From NCBI GenBank assembly GCA_001603905.1, contig LVAE01000002.1:1-56543 (forward strand): a DNA stretch of 56,543 bases. Direction: 5' to 3'. The notes under the pieces are model-generated. The model was not told the DNA's origin, searched no databases, and saw only the letters and a list, made by a program, of their open reading frames with translations. Of this stretch, positions 32,079-40,710 are shown piece after piece (the stretch's first letter is position 1; each line of letters opens with the position of its first letter). The position numbers and the translations under genes are program-made. The stretch comes from Fibrobacterales bacterium Fibro_02. Lineage in GTDB: Bacteria; Fibrobacterota; Fibrobacteria; Fibrobacterales; Fibrobacteraceae.

Positions 32079-32897
32079 ATGCAAAGAAATCATGTTCGTT
32101 TGCTTTGGCGCCTACTGGCCCTATGCGTATTTGTTGTGGCTTCGGAGGCCTTCCCGATGGACTATCCTGTGGAATTTGTTCAAAATCCGGGTGGAAATCT
32201 TGCCCTGTCGGGGCTACCGGGATATTCATCGACTCCTGCGCGACAGGGAATGCCTGGCTTTGGACTCTCGTATGCGAGGCTTGGGGAAGTCGGTATACAA
32301 GCGGCGGGAGTGGCCGGGGAAATCTGTCTTGGATGTAATGTGACGAAAGGGGATGTTCCTGGTCGTATGTCTGAGCGCGTAGCCTTTTCAAGTTCCTATC
32401 TCGAAATGGATTCTCTCTATCGGCGTGTTTACACGGAAATGGATGTTTCCGTATCAGGGACATGGTTCGTGGCGGGTGCGGGTTACGGTTTTTCTGCGGA
32501 ATGGGTCCCTGGGCGGGAACATTGGGGGCGTCACCGCTATAAGTCGGGGGTTGCTTTGTTTTGGAACGTTCTCTCGTTTTCGGCGATGCTTTCGGGCTGG
32601 ACCGATGATCCTTGGCGCGAACTGGATTACTCCTTGGGAACAGGGATTGATGTCAATGGACGGTTTGCTGGCTTTGTGGAATGGGATGGAAGATCGTTTG
32701 ACGTGGGGAGTTCCTTGCGGTTCGAATTCCTCGAAATTCGCTCGTCGTACCGTTTTCCTGACTTTGGCATGACCTTGTCGCTCTCGTTTGGGCTGGGCGG
32801 CGTGTTTGCAGAAGGGACGTATGGAGTGAAATCGTCAAATTGGGACTGGTTCGGTTTTTCTATCTCGAAACAAATTCGCAAAAAGACTATATTATAG
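32079..32897 (+). CDS. Predicted outer-membrane protein
   Basis: Protein of 272 aa. Signal peptide LLALCVFVVASEAF, then Gly/aromatic strands (GFGLSYARLGEVGI, WFVAGAGYGFSAEWVPG, RFEFLEIRSSYRFP). One Cys pair (CLGCN). It looks like a small barrel related in style to PorV/PorP-type proteins, which work with type IX substrates; this is only a style match. It starts 7 nt after the lamin-tail gene, so the two are probably partners. Confidence 0.65.
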   Translation: MQRNHVRLLWRLLALCVFVVASEAFPMDYPVEFVQNPGGNLALSGLPGYSSTPARQGMPGFGLSYARLGEVGIQAAGVAGEICLGCNVTKGDVPGRMSERVAFSSSYLEMDSLYRRVYTEMDVSVSGTWFVAGAGYGFSAEWVPGREHWGRHRYKSGVALFWNVLSFSAMLSGWTDDPWRELDYSLGTGIDVNGRFAGFVEWDGRSFDVGSSLRFEFLEIRSSYRFPDFGMTLSLSFGLGGVFAEGTYGVKSSNWDWFGFSISKQIRKKTIL

Positions 32898-32915
32898 AGG
32901 TGGATTGGATTTGTT

Positions 32916-34175
32916 ATGCACGTATCCTTTAGCATTCTTGTCGCTTTTCTCTTTTTTGTCCTCCTGTTGCTGGTGGCGTTGCTTCTTGTTGCCATGTTGC
33001 TCAGGGATAACCGGGAAAAGCAGAAGGCGTATGCGGTCTTTTCGGGGAACTTGAGTGATTTTCTGATTACCATGTCCAAGGATGGCCGACTGCTTGATGC
33101 GACTCCCAAGTACGTGTCGGATCCCCTTTATGAACAGATCCTGCAGAAACATTATTTTAAGCCAATCCTTTCGGAAAGTGACTATTTGAGACTTCAGGAA
33201 TATGTCCGTGGGTGGGACGCGCATCCTGATATTCCGTTTGTCTTTTCGTTTGGCGAAGAATCGAGGAAAAACTGGTACGAACTTCGCGCCTATATGCGCA
33301 AGCGTGGCAGCGACGTGAACATGGTGCTTTTTCTCAAGAATGTTACCATTGAAATCGAAACGAGCCGCCAGCGTGACCAGTTGAAGGACAATATTGACAT
33401 GTTCCTGCGCAGTACCGGGGATTTTTTGTGGTCCCTGGATATTGACTCCCGACGTTTTTCCTTTATCACTCCGTTGGTCGATGACGAAGGCCGTGTCATT
33501 CCCAGGTCCATGGGGGTACAGGACCTTCGGTTACTGATGCCGGAAGAGGACTATGCCTTTTTTGAAAAGCACCTGAACAAGCGTATCGTTGATTTTAGAG
33601 CGGCTGGTCATGACATTAGCGAAAACCGTGGAGTTCGTTTGCGTCTGTACGGTGAAAACGGCAAGCAGACCTGGTTTGCCTTCTCGGGAAGGCTCTGTTC
33701 CGAAGAAAACGCAAAGATCGTTTTCAAGGGATCTGCCCGCCGCTTGGACATGCTGCTGGAAAACCCGATTACGGCCGATGACATCGTGAACGAGAATATG
33801 CTATTCTCGGTGTTCTCGTTCCCGGATGTGCGTGTGTTCTGGATTGACCGCGATTACAAGGTTTGTGGCTGCAACCAGGCTTTTTCATTGGCGTTTGGCA
33901 TGTCGTTCCCGAAAGAAGTGGAAGGTAAGCGCCTTTTGGAAGTGGTGCGCCCCAAGTATTTCTCGATGTTCCACGGAGTCCTTTCGGATGTTTTTGAACG
34001 TGGACTGTCCAAGGCGTGGAAGGGCCCGTTCGGGGTAGAAAAGCGTCTGCTGTGGTTCAATGCGGTTCCTATCAAGAGTTCCGATGGTTACACCCATCGT
34101 GTGCTTGGTGTGTACATGCAGCTGGACGAAAATGATTTTAACAACGCAAATAAAAATAATACGGAGATCCTATGA
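32916..34175 (+). CDS. Membrane-anchored multi-PAS protein lacking an output domain
   Basis: Protein of 419 aa. One N-terminal membrane helix (LVAFLFFVLLLLVALLLVAMLL), then what look like three PAS domains at ~40-145, ~155-275 and ~290-410. The third begins FSFPDVRVFWIDRDYKVCGCNQAF, in PAS style. There is no histidine kinase, GGDEF, EAL or methyl-accepting region: the protein ends after the last PAS-like strand. It overlaps the rhodanese lipoprotein start (ATGA). GAGGTGG precedes the ATG, TATATT lies ~25 nt upstream. It may sense a small molecule or redox state and act through a partner. Confidence 0.75.
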   Translation: MHVSFSILVAFLFFVLLLLVALLLVAMLLRDNREKQKAYAVFSGNLSDFLITMSKDGRLLDATPKYVSDPLYEQILQKHYFKPILSESDYLRLQEYVRGWDAHPDIPFVFSFGEESRKNWYELRAYMRKRGSDVNMVLFLKNVTIEIETSRQRDQLKDNIDMFLRSTGDFLWSLDIDSRRFSFITPLVDDEGRVIPRSMGVQDLRLLMPEEDYAFFEKHLNKRIVDFRAAGHDISENRGVRLRLYGENGKQTWFAFSGRLCSEENAKIVFKGSARRLDMLLENPITADDIVNENMLFSVFSFPDVRVFWIDRDYKVCGCNQAFSLAFGMSFPKEVEGKRLLEVVRPKYFSMFHGVLSDVFERGLSKAWKGPFGVEKRLLWFNAVPIKSSDGYTHRVLGVYMQLDENDFNNANKNNTEIL

Positions 34176-34612
34176 AAAAATTGATGCTGATTGCGGCTTC
34201 TGCACTGTTTATGATTACAGGTTGCGACGAGAATAAGGCTGAAAAGACGGCAGATGTCAAGACTGCTGCGCCGGTTGTTAATCAGACTGCTCCTGCCGCA
34301 CAGCCGGCGGCCGAACAGAATGTGGTCAAGTCCGTCGATTGGGACAAGGCTCTTGAAATGAATGCTGCCGGAGCTGTCTTTGTGGATGTCCGTAATCCTC
34401 CTGAATTGAACGAAGGCTATGCGCCGAATGCCGTGAACATTCCGCTGCCCGAACTGAAACAGCGTATGGGTGAACTTGCCAAGGATAAGGACTTGCTCAT
34501 CTACTGCCGTTCCGGTCGCCGTAGCGATGCTGCCACCCGAATCCTGATGGAACAGGGTTACGACCGCGTGTATAACGTGCTTGGTGGTTATCTCGCATAC
34601 CCGAAGAAGTAA
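34172..34612 (+). CDS. Rhodanese-domain lipoprotein
   Basis: Protein of 146 aa. Lipobox ITGC (Cys18), a ~35-residue Ala/Pro/Glu linker, then a single rhodanese domain (~55-145) with the active-site Cys112 in YCRSGRRS. It would carry or transfer sulfane sulfur outside the cytoplasm. The ATG overlaps the stop of the PAS protein (ATGA), which couples the two and suggests a link between sensing and thiol or redox chemistry. Confidence 0.92.
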   Translation: MKKLMLIAASALFMITGCDENKAEKTADVKTAAPVVNQTAPAAQPAAEQNVVKSVDWDKALEMNAAGAVFVDVRNPPELNEGYAPNAVNIPLPELKQRMGELAKDKDLLIYCRSGRRSDAATRILMEQGYDRVYNVLGGYLAYPKK

Positions 34613-34632
34613 GCTAAAGTCGCTGGACGCGA

Positions 34633-35847
34633 ATGAACTTTCTGCAACTAGCTTTTGACGAGTCCCTCCTGGCGGTGGGCATCAGTCGGCCGAACCCTGC
34701 GGTGGGAGCGGTGGTTGTCAAGGACGGGATTGTCGTCGGGAAGGGGCGGACGCAGCGCCCGGGGAATGCGCACGCCGAAGTGATGGCGCTGCGTGACGCG
34801 GGCGAGAACGCCCGCGGCGCGGCCATATTCGTGACGCTTGAACCCTGCTGCCATTATGGCCGCACGCCCCCCTGCACCAAGGCGATTATCGAGGCGGGAA
34901 TTACCGAAGTCTACTTCGCTCATGCAGATCCGAATCCGCTTGTTCGTGGCAAGAGCCGCAAAATTCTTGAAGAGGCTGGCATCAGCGTCTTTGAGGGACT
35001 AGATGCTTGCGAGAAGGCCGTGGCGGAAGATTCGTGGGACGATGTTTGCGGCAGCGAAGGCTGCAGGGTCCTTTCGGGACCGATGGATTCCGCTGCATCC
35101 CGTGCCGAATCCCGTGCAGAAAGCCGGATGCTCTTTCACGAGATTGAGCGCTTCTTTGAAGCCTACGATTATTTTGTTTGCAACAAGGCGACGTTTGTCG
35201 AAATCAAGTCTGCCGTATCGCAGGAGGGTTTCATGGGAACTCTCCTTGCCGAAGGTTCGCACGCCCCTCTTAAAATTACCGCCCAGGGAGCCAACTGCTG
35301 GAATCACGAACTCCGTGCGATGAGTGATGCTGTCCTCGTAGGTGCGGGAACGCTTCTGGCGGATAATCCCAGCTTGGATGTGCGCTTTGCCCATGGAAAC
35401 AATCCCGTGAAAATTCTCTGGGCCGGTCATCGGGCTTTCTCTGCGCCCGAAATCGCCGGACTCCGTTTCTTTGACGGCTCCAATGCGTCCGCCGATTCCC
35501 GGCTCGTGTTTTCATGCGTCGAACAGCCGAACATTCAGGGAATCGAGGTCATCCTGCTTCCTCACGCAACGTTCGCCGAGAATTGGAAAGAGCTTCTTGC
35601 GAACCTTGCTGGTCGGGGAATGCACCGCCTGATGGTGGAACCGGGGGCGCGCCTTGCTGCAGCCCTGTTCGAATGTGGCGGGTGGAATCGTCTGGACCTG
35701 TGGCAATCTTCCGATGCCGCTGTCGACAGGTCCCTGGAATCATCGGGACTTTCTGGGCTCCCTTATCCTGAGCTGCCCCATGGGGTCGTGGCGAAGGAAT
35801 CCTTTATGATTGGCCCTGATGTGTTGACTGTTTACGAAAAATCCTAA
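34633..35847 (+). CDS. ribD: Bifunctional riboflavin biosynthesis deaminase/reductase
   Basis: Protein of 404 aa, ~35 aa longer than usual. N-terminal deaminase with zinc ligands HAE (~50) and PCCHYGRTPPC (~75-85); C-terminal reductase domain with GAGTLLADNPSLDVR and MVEPGARLAAALF. Carries out two steps of riboflavin synthesis after GTP cyclohydrolase II. Between the domains is an odd linker (~140-175) containing SAASRAESRAESRM, from an imperfect 12-bp repeat at 35099-35122. No other rib gene is adjacent. Confidence 0.93.
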   Translation: MNFLQLAFDESLLAVGISRPNPAVGAVVVKDGIVVGKGRTQRPGNAHAEVMALRDAGENARGAAIFVTLEPCCHYGRTPPCTKAIIEAGITEVYFAHADPNPLVRGKSRKILEEAGISVFEGLDACEKAVAEDSWDDVCGSEGCRVLSGPMDSAASRAESRAESRMLFHEIERFFEAYDYFVCNKATFVEIKSAVSQEGFMGTLLAEGSHAPLKITAQGANCWNHELRAMSDAVLVGAGTLLADNPSLDVRFAHGNNPVKILWAGHRAFSAPEIAGLRFFDGSNASADSRLVFSCVEQPNIQGIEVILLPHATFAENWKELLANLAGRGMHRLMVEPGARLAAALFECGGWNRLDLWQSSDAAVDRSLESSGLSGLPYPELPHGVVAKESFMIGPDVLTVYEKS

Positions 35848-35865
35848 TTTTCTATATTGAATCAT

Positions 35866-36876
35866 ATGAATCAAGTTGTTTCGCCCGCTATTCAGCAGTT
35901 TTTGTCGTCCCACGGCTATGCCGATTATGAAGTGACCCCTATCGCCGGTGCAGGTTCGGGCCGCAAGTATTACCGTGTCGCAACGGATAACCGCAGCTCC
36001 GTATTGCAGGTTTCTGCGTCTGTCGACGAAGACTTTAAGCGCTTTGTTGACTATTCCGAATCCTTCAGTTCTTTTGGACTCCCGGTTCCGCGAATCTATT
36101 GCGTCGACGAAGCCTCCTGCTCCGTGTTGCAGGAAGACTTGGGTGAACACAACTTGCTCGACAATATCTTGCCGCCAGGGCACGAAAAGAAGACGGGCAA
36201 TGTCCGAATCCTCTATCCCGAGGTCATCGATTCGCTGATCAAGTGGCAGGATGTTTCCCGTTCTCTGTTCAGCTCCCGTTCCGATCTGTGGCTGCGCCGT
36301 TTTGATTTCGAAGCGCTGAAGTGGGAAACAGACTACTTTACCGAAAATTACCTCAAGGCCCACAAGGGCATTGCCGAAATTCCTGAATGTGTCCGTCAGT
36401 TCTATTCCTTGTTGGCTGTTTCTGTCGAGGCGCAGCACAAGGTGCTGATGCATCGCGATTTCCAGAGTCAGAACATCATGGTCAAGCCCAATTCCGAAAT
36501 CGCTTTCGTCGATTTCCAGGGTGCACGCCGCGGTGCGATGTTCTATGATCTCGCCTCCCTTCTGTGGGATCCCTATGTGGAACTTTCGCTGACCGAAATC
36601 AAGGATTTCTTCGAGTATTGGCGAATTTCCTACCGTGAAGCGAAAACCTATTCCAAGGATGACGCCTGGGAAGCCTTTATCCATGCGAGCTTGCAGCGCG
36701 TGATGCAGGCAATGGGCGCCTACTGCTTCTTGAGCAAGGTCAAGAAAATTGAGAAGTTCGAACAGTACATTGAGCCGGGCAAGCGTCAGCTACGCATCCT
36801 CTTCGATGAATTCAAGAAGATGGTGAAGGCCACCTCTCCGGAGGTGTTCGACTTCATGGACAAGGCTTTGGTTTAG
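35866..36876 (+). CDS. APH/choline-kinase-fold phosphotransferase (AmgK/COG3178-like)
   Basis: Protein of 336 aa. Kinase-like fold with the catalytic loop MHRDFQSQNIMV and the metal motif VDFQGARRGAMFYDLASLLWDPY. This pattern fits the COG3178 group, which includes AmgK (anomeric kinase for N-acetylmuramate and N-acetylglucosamine in cell-wall recycling). MurU is not next to it, so the substrate is open. TATATT lies 7 nt before the ATG, so the mRNA may be leaderless. The next gene follows after 12 nt. Confidence 0.85.
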   Translation: MNQVVSPAIQQFLSSHGYADYEVTPIAGAGSGRKYYRVATDNRSSVLQVSASVDEDFKRFVDYSESFSSFGLPVPRIYCVDEASCSVLQEDLGEHNLLDNILPPGHEKKTGNVRILYPEVIDSLIKWQDVSRSLFSSRSDLWLRRFDFEALKWETDYFTENYLKAHKGIAEIPECVRQFYSLLAVSVEAQHKVLMHRDFQSQNIMVKPNSEIAFVDFQGARRGAMFYDLASLLWDPYVELSLTEIKDFFEYWRISYREAKTYSKDDAWEAFIHASLQRVMQAMGAYCFLSKVKKIEKFEQYIEPGKRQLRILFDEFKKMVKATSPEVFDFMDKALV

Positions 36877-36888
36877 TAGCGAAACTGA

Positions 36889-37317
36889 ATGAAACCTGTT
36901 TACGTCAAAAATTACCCAGAATCGGTTGCGTTCCCGAAAGCATTGGGACTCGCTTACGATGCACTGGTGCATGGTCCCGTCGCTTTCGATGCCATGACGG
37001 TGTGGAAGTCCTTGTCGGAAAGGGTGGCCCAGGGTATTTATATGGGCGAAGGCCTCCTGTTGCCCCATACCCGTGTGTCGGGTTTAAAGGAACCCCTGTT
37101 CGCTTTTGTGGTTTGTCCGCAAGGTTTTACCGATATTCAGGTCAAGGCGGGGCAGGTGCCTCGTTTTATGTGCCTGTTGCTTTCTCCTGCAGAATCGGCG
37201 ACGGCGCATACACAATTTATTGCAAAAATTGCGTATAAGCTTCTGAATCCGGCTTGGCGAGAAAAGGCGCTTGCCGCTAATACCCCCGAACTGCTGAACG
37301 CCCTTTTTACCGAATAA
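36889..37317 (+). CDS. PTS EIIA-like (fructose/nitrogen type) protein
   Basis: Protein of 142 aa. Single EIIA-type-2 domain with the phosphorylatable His60 in GLLLPHTRVSGLKEPL. No PTS permease is nearby, so it is more likely regulatory, like PtsN, than a transporter part. It lies 12 nt after the sugar-kinase-like gene and is probably co-transcribed. Convergent with the Wzi-like gene, 15 bp away. Confidence 0.85.
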   Translation: MKPVYVKNYPESVAFPKALGLAYDALVHGPVAFDAMTVWKSLSERVAQGIYMGEGLLLPHTRVSGLKEPLFAFVVCPQGFTDIQVKAGQVPRFMCLLLSPAESATAHTQFIAKIAYKLLNPAWREKALAANTPELLNALFTE

Positions 37318-37332
37318 AATTTTTCGGATTTT

Positions 37333-38787
37333 TTAGTATTGGAAGCTTCCGCCCACCATGGCGCGGAAGCCTTCGTAGTCCCCGAAGTAACGGTCGTATC
37401 CTGCGCGAATGCTCATCCAGTCAAACGGGTAGAATTCGAGCTTGCCTCCGACTTCAACGTAATGAAGCGTGGTCTCGTCGGCGAGATATTTCTTGTCGGT
37501 GGCACTTTCGGGAGTATGCATATCGGTGATGTTTCCACCGAAAGCGGTGTCCTTGGCGACGGCGCTCGCGTGGATGGCTCCCCGCAGAATTGCTTCTTTC
37601 AGAACTCCGCTCTCCACTTTGTATTGGGTGGCTATCTCGCTGTAGATTTCCTGACTGTTCGGTCCGAGATCGGTCCCGAGACTTTGGGCGTAGCTGCGGT
37701 AGGTGTATCCGCCGCCCTTGTGGTGTGTGTAGACCCAGGGCTCGACGCGGGTGTATTCCATGTACCAGTTCCAGAGGGTGCTGCCGAGGCGAATGCTGTC
37801 ACGGGCGATTCCGACGGAGGTGGCCCACTTGTTGCCCCACCAGCTGTCGTCGAACATCGAGGTCGGGGACTTCATGTCGTCCCAAAGAAGCTCTCCGTAG
37901 AACTCCCAATGGGGAATTGTCTTGACACTCAGATCGAATGCGAGGGAGATGTTGTCCTGGTCGCCTTGCAGGTGTTCCTGGAACACGTAGGGGATAAAAG
38001 GAATCACGTAGGCCCATTCAAATTCACGACCGCAGCTGTCCGCATCTTCGTTCGGGTTCGGTTCCGTTTCGGTGGTGCTTCCGTAGAGAGCCGTTTCCGA
38101 AAGCCCGAAGTTAATGTTGAAGGGGAGGGAAAGGTCGAGGCGGTGTACGTGCATGTACTTGCCGAAGTTCTTCTTCTCGAAAAGCTTCATAGCGTACTGC
38201 GAGTAGGCGATGGGACCGAGTTCGAAACGGTAGCCGAAATACGGTGTCGGTGCCGGTTCAAATATGCGACTTGTGGAATCCTGCCATGGACGGTAATTGT
38301 TCTGGTCTCCGCGGAGAATTACGTGGTTGCGACGGGCAGGGCCCATACTCAAGTAGTCGAATCCGGTGAGCAGCTTAACGGCATCTAGGTCGTAGCTGGC
38401 GTTTGCGGCAAAAATGTCCCATGTGCGCTTGTTTTCGCTCTGCTTGTTGTAGGGAATACCTTCGTCGGGGTGGTAGAAATTGTCGGCAATGTCCCTATTG
38501 GTATGGTCGGTGCTCACCTTGATGCGTGCGTCGAACAGGAAACGTTCGGTAAAATGCCCGTTCAAGAAAAGGCGGACCGAGGCGGAATTGTCGTAGTGCG
38601 TCGGGGCGTTCGTCAGGTTCGTAATCGCAAGTGAGTCGACCAACTGCGCGCCGATAACAATTTCGTGGTGGCGAGTGGAATCAGCAAAAGAAATGTGGAA
38701 GGGCCAGTCCATACCCGTGGCGCAGGCGAGTTGAGCTGCCCCGAAGAACAAGGTTAAACCTATGATCTTTTTAATGTCTAATTTCAT
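37333..38787 (-). CDS. Capsule-assembly Wzi-like outer-membrane protein
   Basis: Protein of 484 aa. Signal peptide (KLDIKKIIGLTLFFGAAQLACA), then a long series of aromatic beta-strands to a C-terminal GGSFQY. The segments FDYLSMGPARRNHVILRG, WNWYMEYTRVEPWVYTHHKG and SLGTDLGPNSQ are in Wzi-family style. Wzi proteins hold polysaccharide at the outer face. The start at 38787 has GGGGG 5 nt upstream and overlaps the preceding glycosyltransferase by 17 nt. Confidence 0.8.
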   Translation of the reverse strand: MKLDIKKIIGLTLFFGAAQLACATGMDWPFHISFADSTRHHEIVIGAQLVDSLAITNLTNAPTHYDNSASVRLFLNGHFTERFLFDARIKVSTDHTNRDIADNFYHPDEGIPYNKQSENKRTWDIFAANASYDLDAVKLLTGFDYLSMGPARRNHVILRGDQNNYRPWQDSTSRIFEPAPTPYFGYRFELGPIAYSQYAMKLFEKKNFGKYMHVHRLDLSLPFNINFGLSETALYGSTTETEPNPNEDADSCGREFEWAYVIPFIPYVFQEHLQGDQDNISLAFDLSVKTIPHWEFYGELLWDDMKSPTSMFDDSWWGNKWATSVGIARDSIRLGSTLWNWYMEYTRVEPWVYTHHKGGGYTYRSYAQSLGTDLGPNSQEIYSEIATQYKVESGVLKEAILRGAIHASAVAKDTAFGGNITDMHTPESATDKKYLADETTLHYVEVGGKLEFYPFDWMSIRAGYDRYFGDYEGFRAMVGGSFQY

Positions 38788-39667
38788 AAGAGCCCCCGTT
38801 CTTTTCAATAAATCTTTTAAAAGCTTTTTCGGATAGACAGATAACGAGAATGGTGGCGATTCTTGAAAACTGCAGTCTTTTGAATCGTAGACCGAGACTG
38901 ATCAGCAGGCCTGCAATCAGGCTCACCGCAGGGTATCCGTTCCTGAATCCGAAGTGGATTCGGTTGCGAATCATCAGGCAGTCGATAAAGTGGGGGACTC
39001 CGCCCTTGGCAATTTCGCTGCCTGTCGAAGATCCGATATCGTGCCAGATAATACTGTCAGTAGCCCATGCAAGAGAAAATCCGTTTTTCTTTGCATGCAT
39101 GCAGTAGTCGCTTTCCTCGAAATACAGAAAATAGTCTTCGCTCAGGAGTCCCGTCTTTTTCAGGCATTCGGGAGAAATCAGGAATGAGGATCCTTCGACA
39201 TAGTCGAATTTTGTAGCTTCAGGGGAAGCTACCCTTTGTACGGTCGCAAATTTCGGATGGATGACGCAAACGCCTCCCGCAAAATCCCCTTTCGCATTCT
39301 TGATAAGGGAACCCGTTATACCAGCTCCTGTTTCAAGCGCCTTGTCAAGGATCTTTTCAAGAGCATTCGCCTCGGGGAGTGTGTCGTTGTTGAGTAACCA
39401 GACGAAGCTTCCGGCGTAGTCTTCTTGCGCGGCTCGGATTCCCTGGTTACAGGCGGCCGCGAAGCCAAGGTTTTCCTTGTTCCATATCCAGCGAACCTTG
39501 AACTTGAAAGTGAAAGTCCAAAAATACTGCTGGGATTCTTCGGTGCTGGCGTTGTCGATAATGTAGACGCAACTTGGCTGCACGGAACTCTTTTCGAGGG
39601 CGCGTAGGCAGTCTACGGTCTTTTCTTTGTTCTTGAAATTGACGAGGACAACGCAGACGGAATTCAT
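38771..39667 (-). CDS. Glycosyltransferase family 2
   Basis: Protein of 298 aa. GT-A fold: VCVVLVNFKNKEKTVDCL, then IDNASTE, ENLGFAAACNQGI and the metal motif LLNNDT; the region YFEESDYCMHAKKNGF is the usual C-terminal catalytic part. Resembles rhamnosyl- or galactosyl-transferases of the GT2 type acting on surface polysaccharide. The ATG overlaps the stop of the next upstream GT2 gene by one base (TAATG). Confidence 0.92.
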   Translation of the reverse strand: MNSVCVVLVNFKNKEKTVDCLRALEKSSVQPSCVYIIDNASTEESQQYFWTFTFKFKVRWIWNKENLGFAAACNQGIRAAQEDYAGSFVWLLNNDTLPEANALEKILDKALETGAGITGSLIKNAKGDFAGGVCVIHPKFATVQRVASPEATKFDYVEGSSFLISPECLKKTGLLSEDYFLYFEESDYCMHAKKNGFSLAWATDSIIWHDIGSSTGSEIAKGGVPHFIDCLMIRNRIHFGFRNGYPAVSLIAGLLISLGLRFKRLQFSRIATILVICLSEKAFKRFIEKNGGSYEIRH

Positions 39668-40632
39668 TATTTCTTTCCGAAAAACTTGGTGATAATAGGG
39701 GCGCCGATAATGCCGTAAAGAATTCTCGGCACAAAACCGAATAGTCCCGAAACGTGTGGGTAAAGGCTCCGGGCGTTTTTAGCGACCCAGACGGTGTACT
39801 GCGGAATAAGGGGCTTGTCAAGCCTGTCTTGAACGTAGCCGATGTAGCGCTTCAAAAATTTCTGGTCGCTTTCGGAAAGTTCGCTGAAGTGGGGCGTCTC
39901 CGTAATCATGCGGGCCCATTGCAGGTTCAGCTTCAGGTTGCCTGTCCAAGTGTGCGAGTGTCCAAGTCCGATTGCATTTTGACCGTGAATCCGGTATTGG
40001 ATGACGGGGTCGGGAATAGATACGCATCCGTTATGGGCGCAGGCGCAGAATGCTATCCATTGGTCATGGACGGGAACCTGTTCGGGAATGGGTAAAATCT
40101 TATCGAGGAGATTTGCCCTAAAGAGGGTCATGCAGCCGGTTACATTAGTAAATCCGGTCAGGATTGCCCGTAGGGAAAGGTTTTCCGGAATTCCGTCCAT
40201 TTCTCGCCAGGATTTCCCGATGATTTTTCCTTCGCCGTCGATGACCTGGGCATCTCCGAAAACCAGGTCGGGCTTCTTCGAATGTCCGTCGCTCGTTTTG
40301 ATGGCCTTTTCTAGAATTTCGAGTTTCTGCGGAAGCCATACATCGTCCTGGTCGGCAAGGGCGATTAGGTCGTCGTCACCCAGTTGTGGGCGGGCCAGTT
40401 CCAGAGACTTCGAAAAGGCGCTTCGGTGCCCCTGGTTTTGGGGCGAAATGGATATCTGGAGTGGCAGGCGATTCTGGTAGCTTTTCAGGATTTCTGGAGT
40501 ACTGTCTTTAGAACCGTCGTCCACGGCGACAATGAAGTCGGCGGGCCTTGTTTGAGCCAATAGGGATTCGAGCATCTGTTTAAGATACTTTTCGCCGTTA
40601 TAGGTTGCAAGAACGATGCCGATTTTTGCCAT
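39667..40632 (-). CDS. Glycosyltransferase family 2
   Basis: Protein of 321 aa. GT-A motifs IGIVLATYNGEKYLKQML, AVDDGSKDST and the metal site LADQDDVW; VHDQWIAFCA follows at the acceptor side. Typical of O-antigen or capsule side-chain transferases. Leading gene of the minus-strand trio GT2-GT2-Wzi. TATATT lies 6 nt before the ATG, suggesting a leaderless transcript. Confidence 0.92.
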   Translation of the reverse strand: MAKIGIVLATYNGEKYLKQMLESLLAQTRPADFIVAVDDGSKDSTPEILKSYQNRLPLQISISPQNQGHRSAFSKSLELARPQLGDDDLIALADQDDVWLPQKLEILEKAIKTSDGHSKKPDLVFGDAQVIDGEGKIIGKSWREMDGIPENLSLRAILTGFTNVTGCMTLFRANLLDKILPIPEQVPVHDQWIAFCACAHNGCVSIPDPVIQYRIHGQNAIGLGHSHTWTGNLKLNLQWARMITETPHFSELSESDQKFLKRYIGYVQDRLDKPLIPQYTVWVAKNARSLYPHVSGLFGFVPRILYGIIGAPIITKFFGKK

Positions 40633-40710
40633 GCTACGAATATAGTAAATCGCAGTCGGTGAAGGCTGCCGTGATCGGGAATCTTAAACTTTAAATTCTA
40701 TATTTGCGTT
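40633..40710. promoter_or_regulatory. Divergent promoters with start-proximal -10 boxes
   Basis: Minus strand: TATATT at 40639-40644, 6 nt from the GT2 ATG. Plus strand: TATATT at 40699-40704, 6 nt from the GT4 ATG. No ribosome site fits in either gap, so both mRNAs should begin at or next to the start codon. No convincing -35 boxes. Confidence 0.65.
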
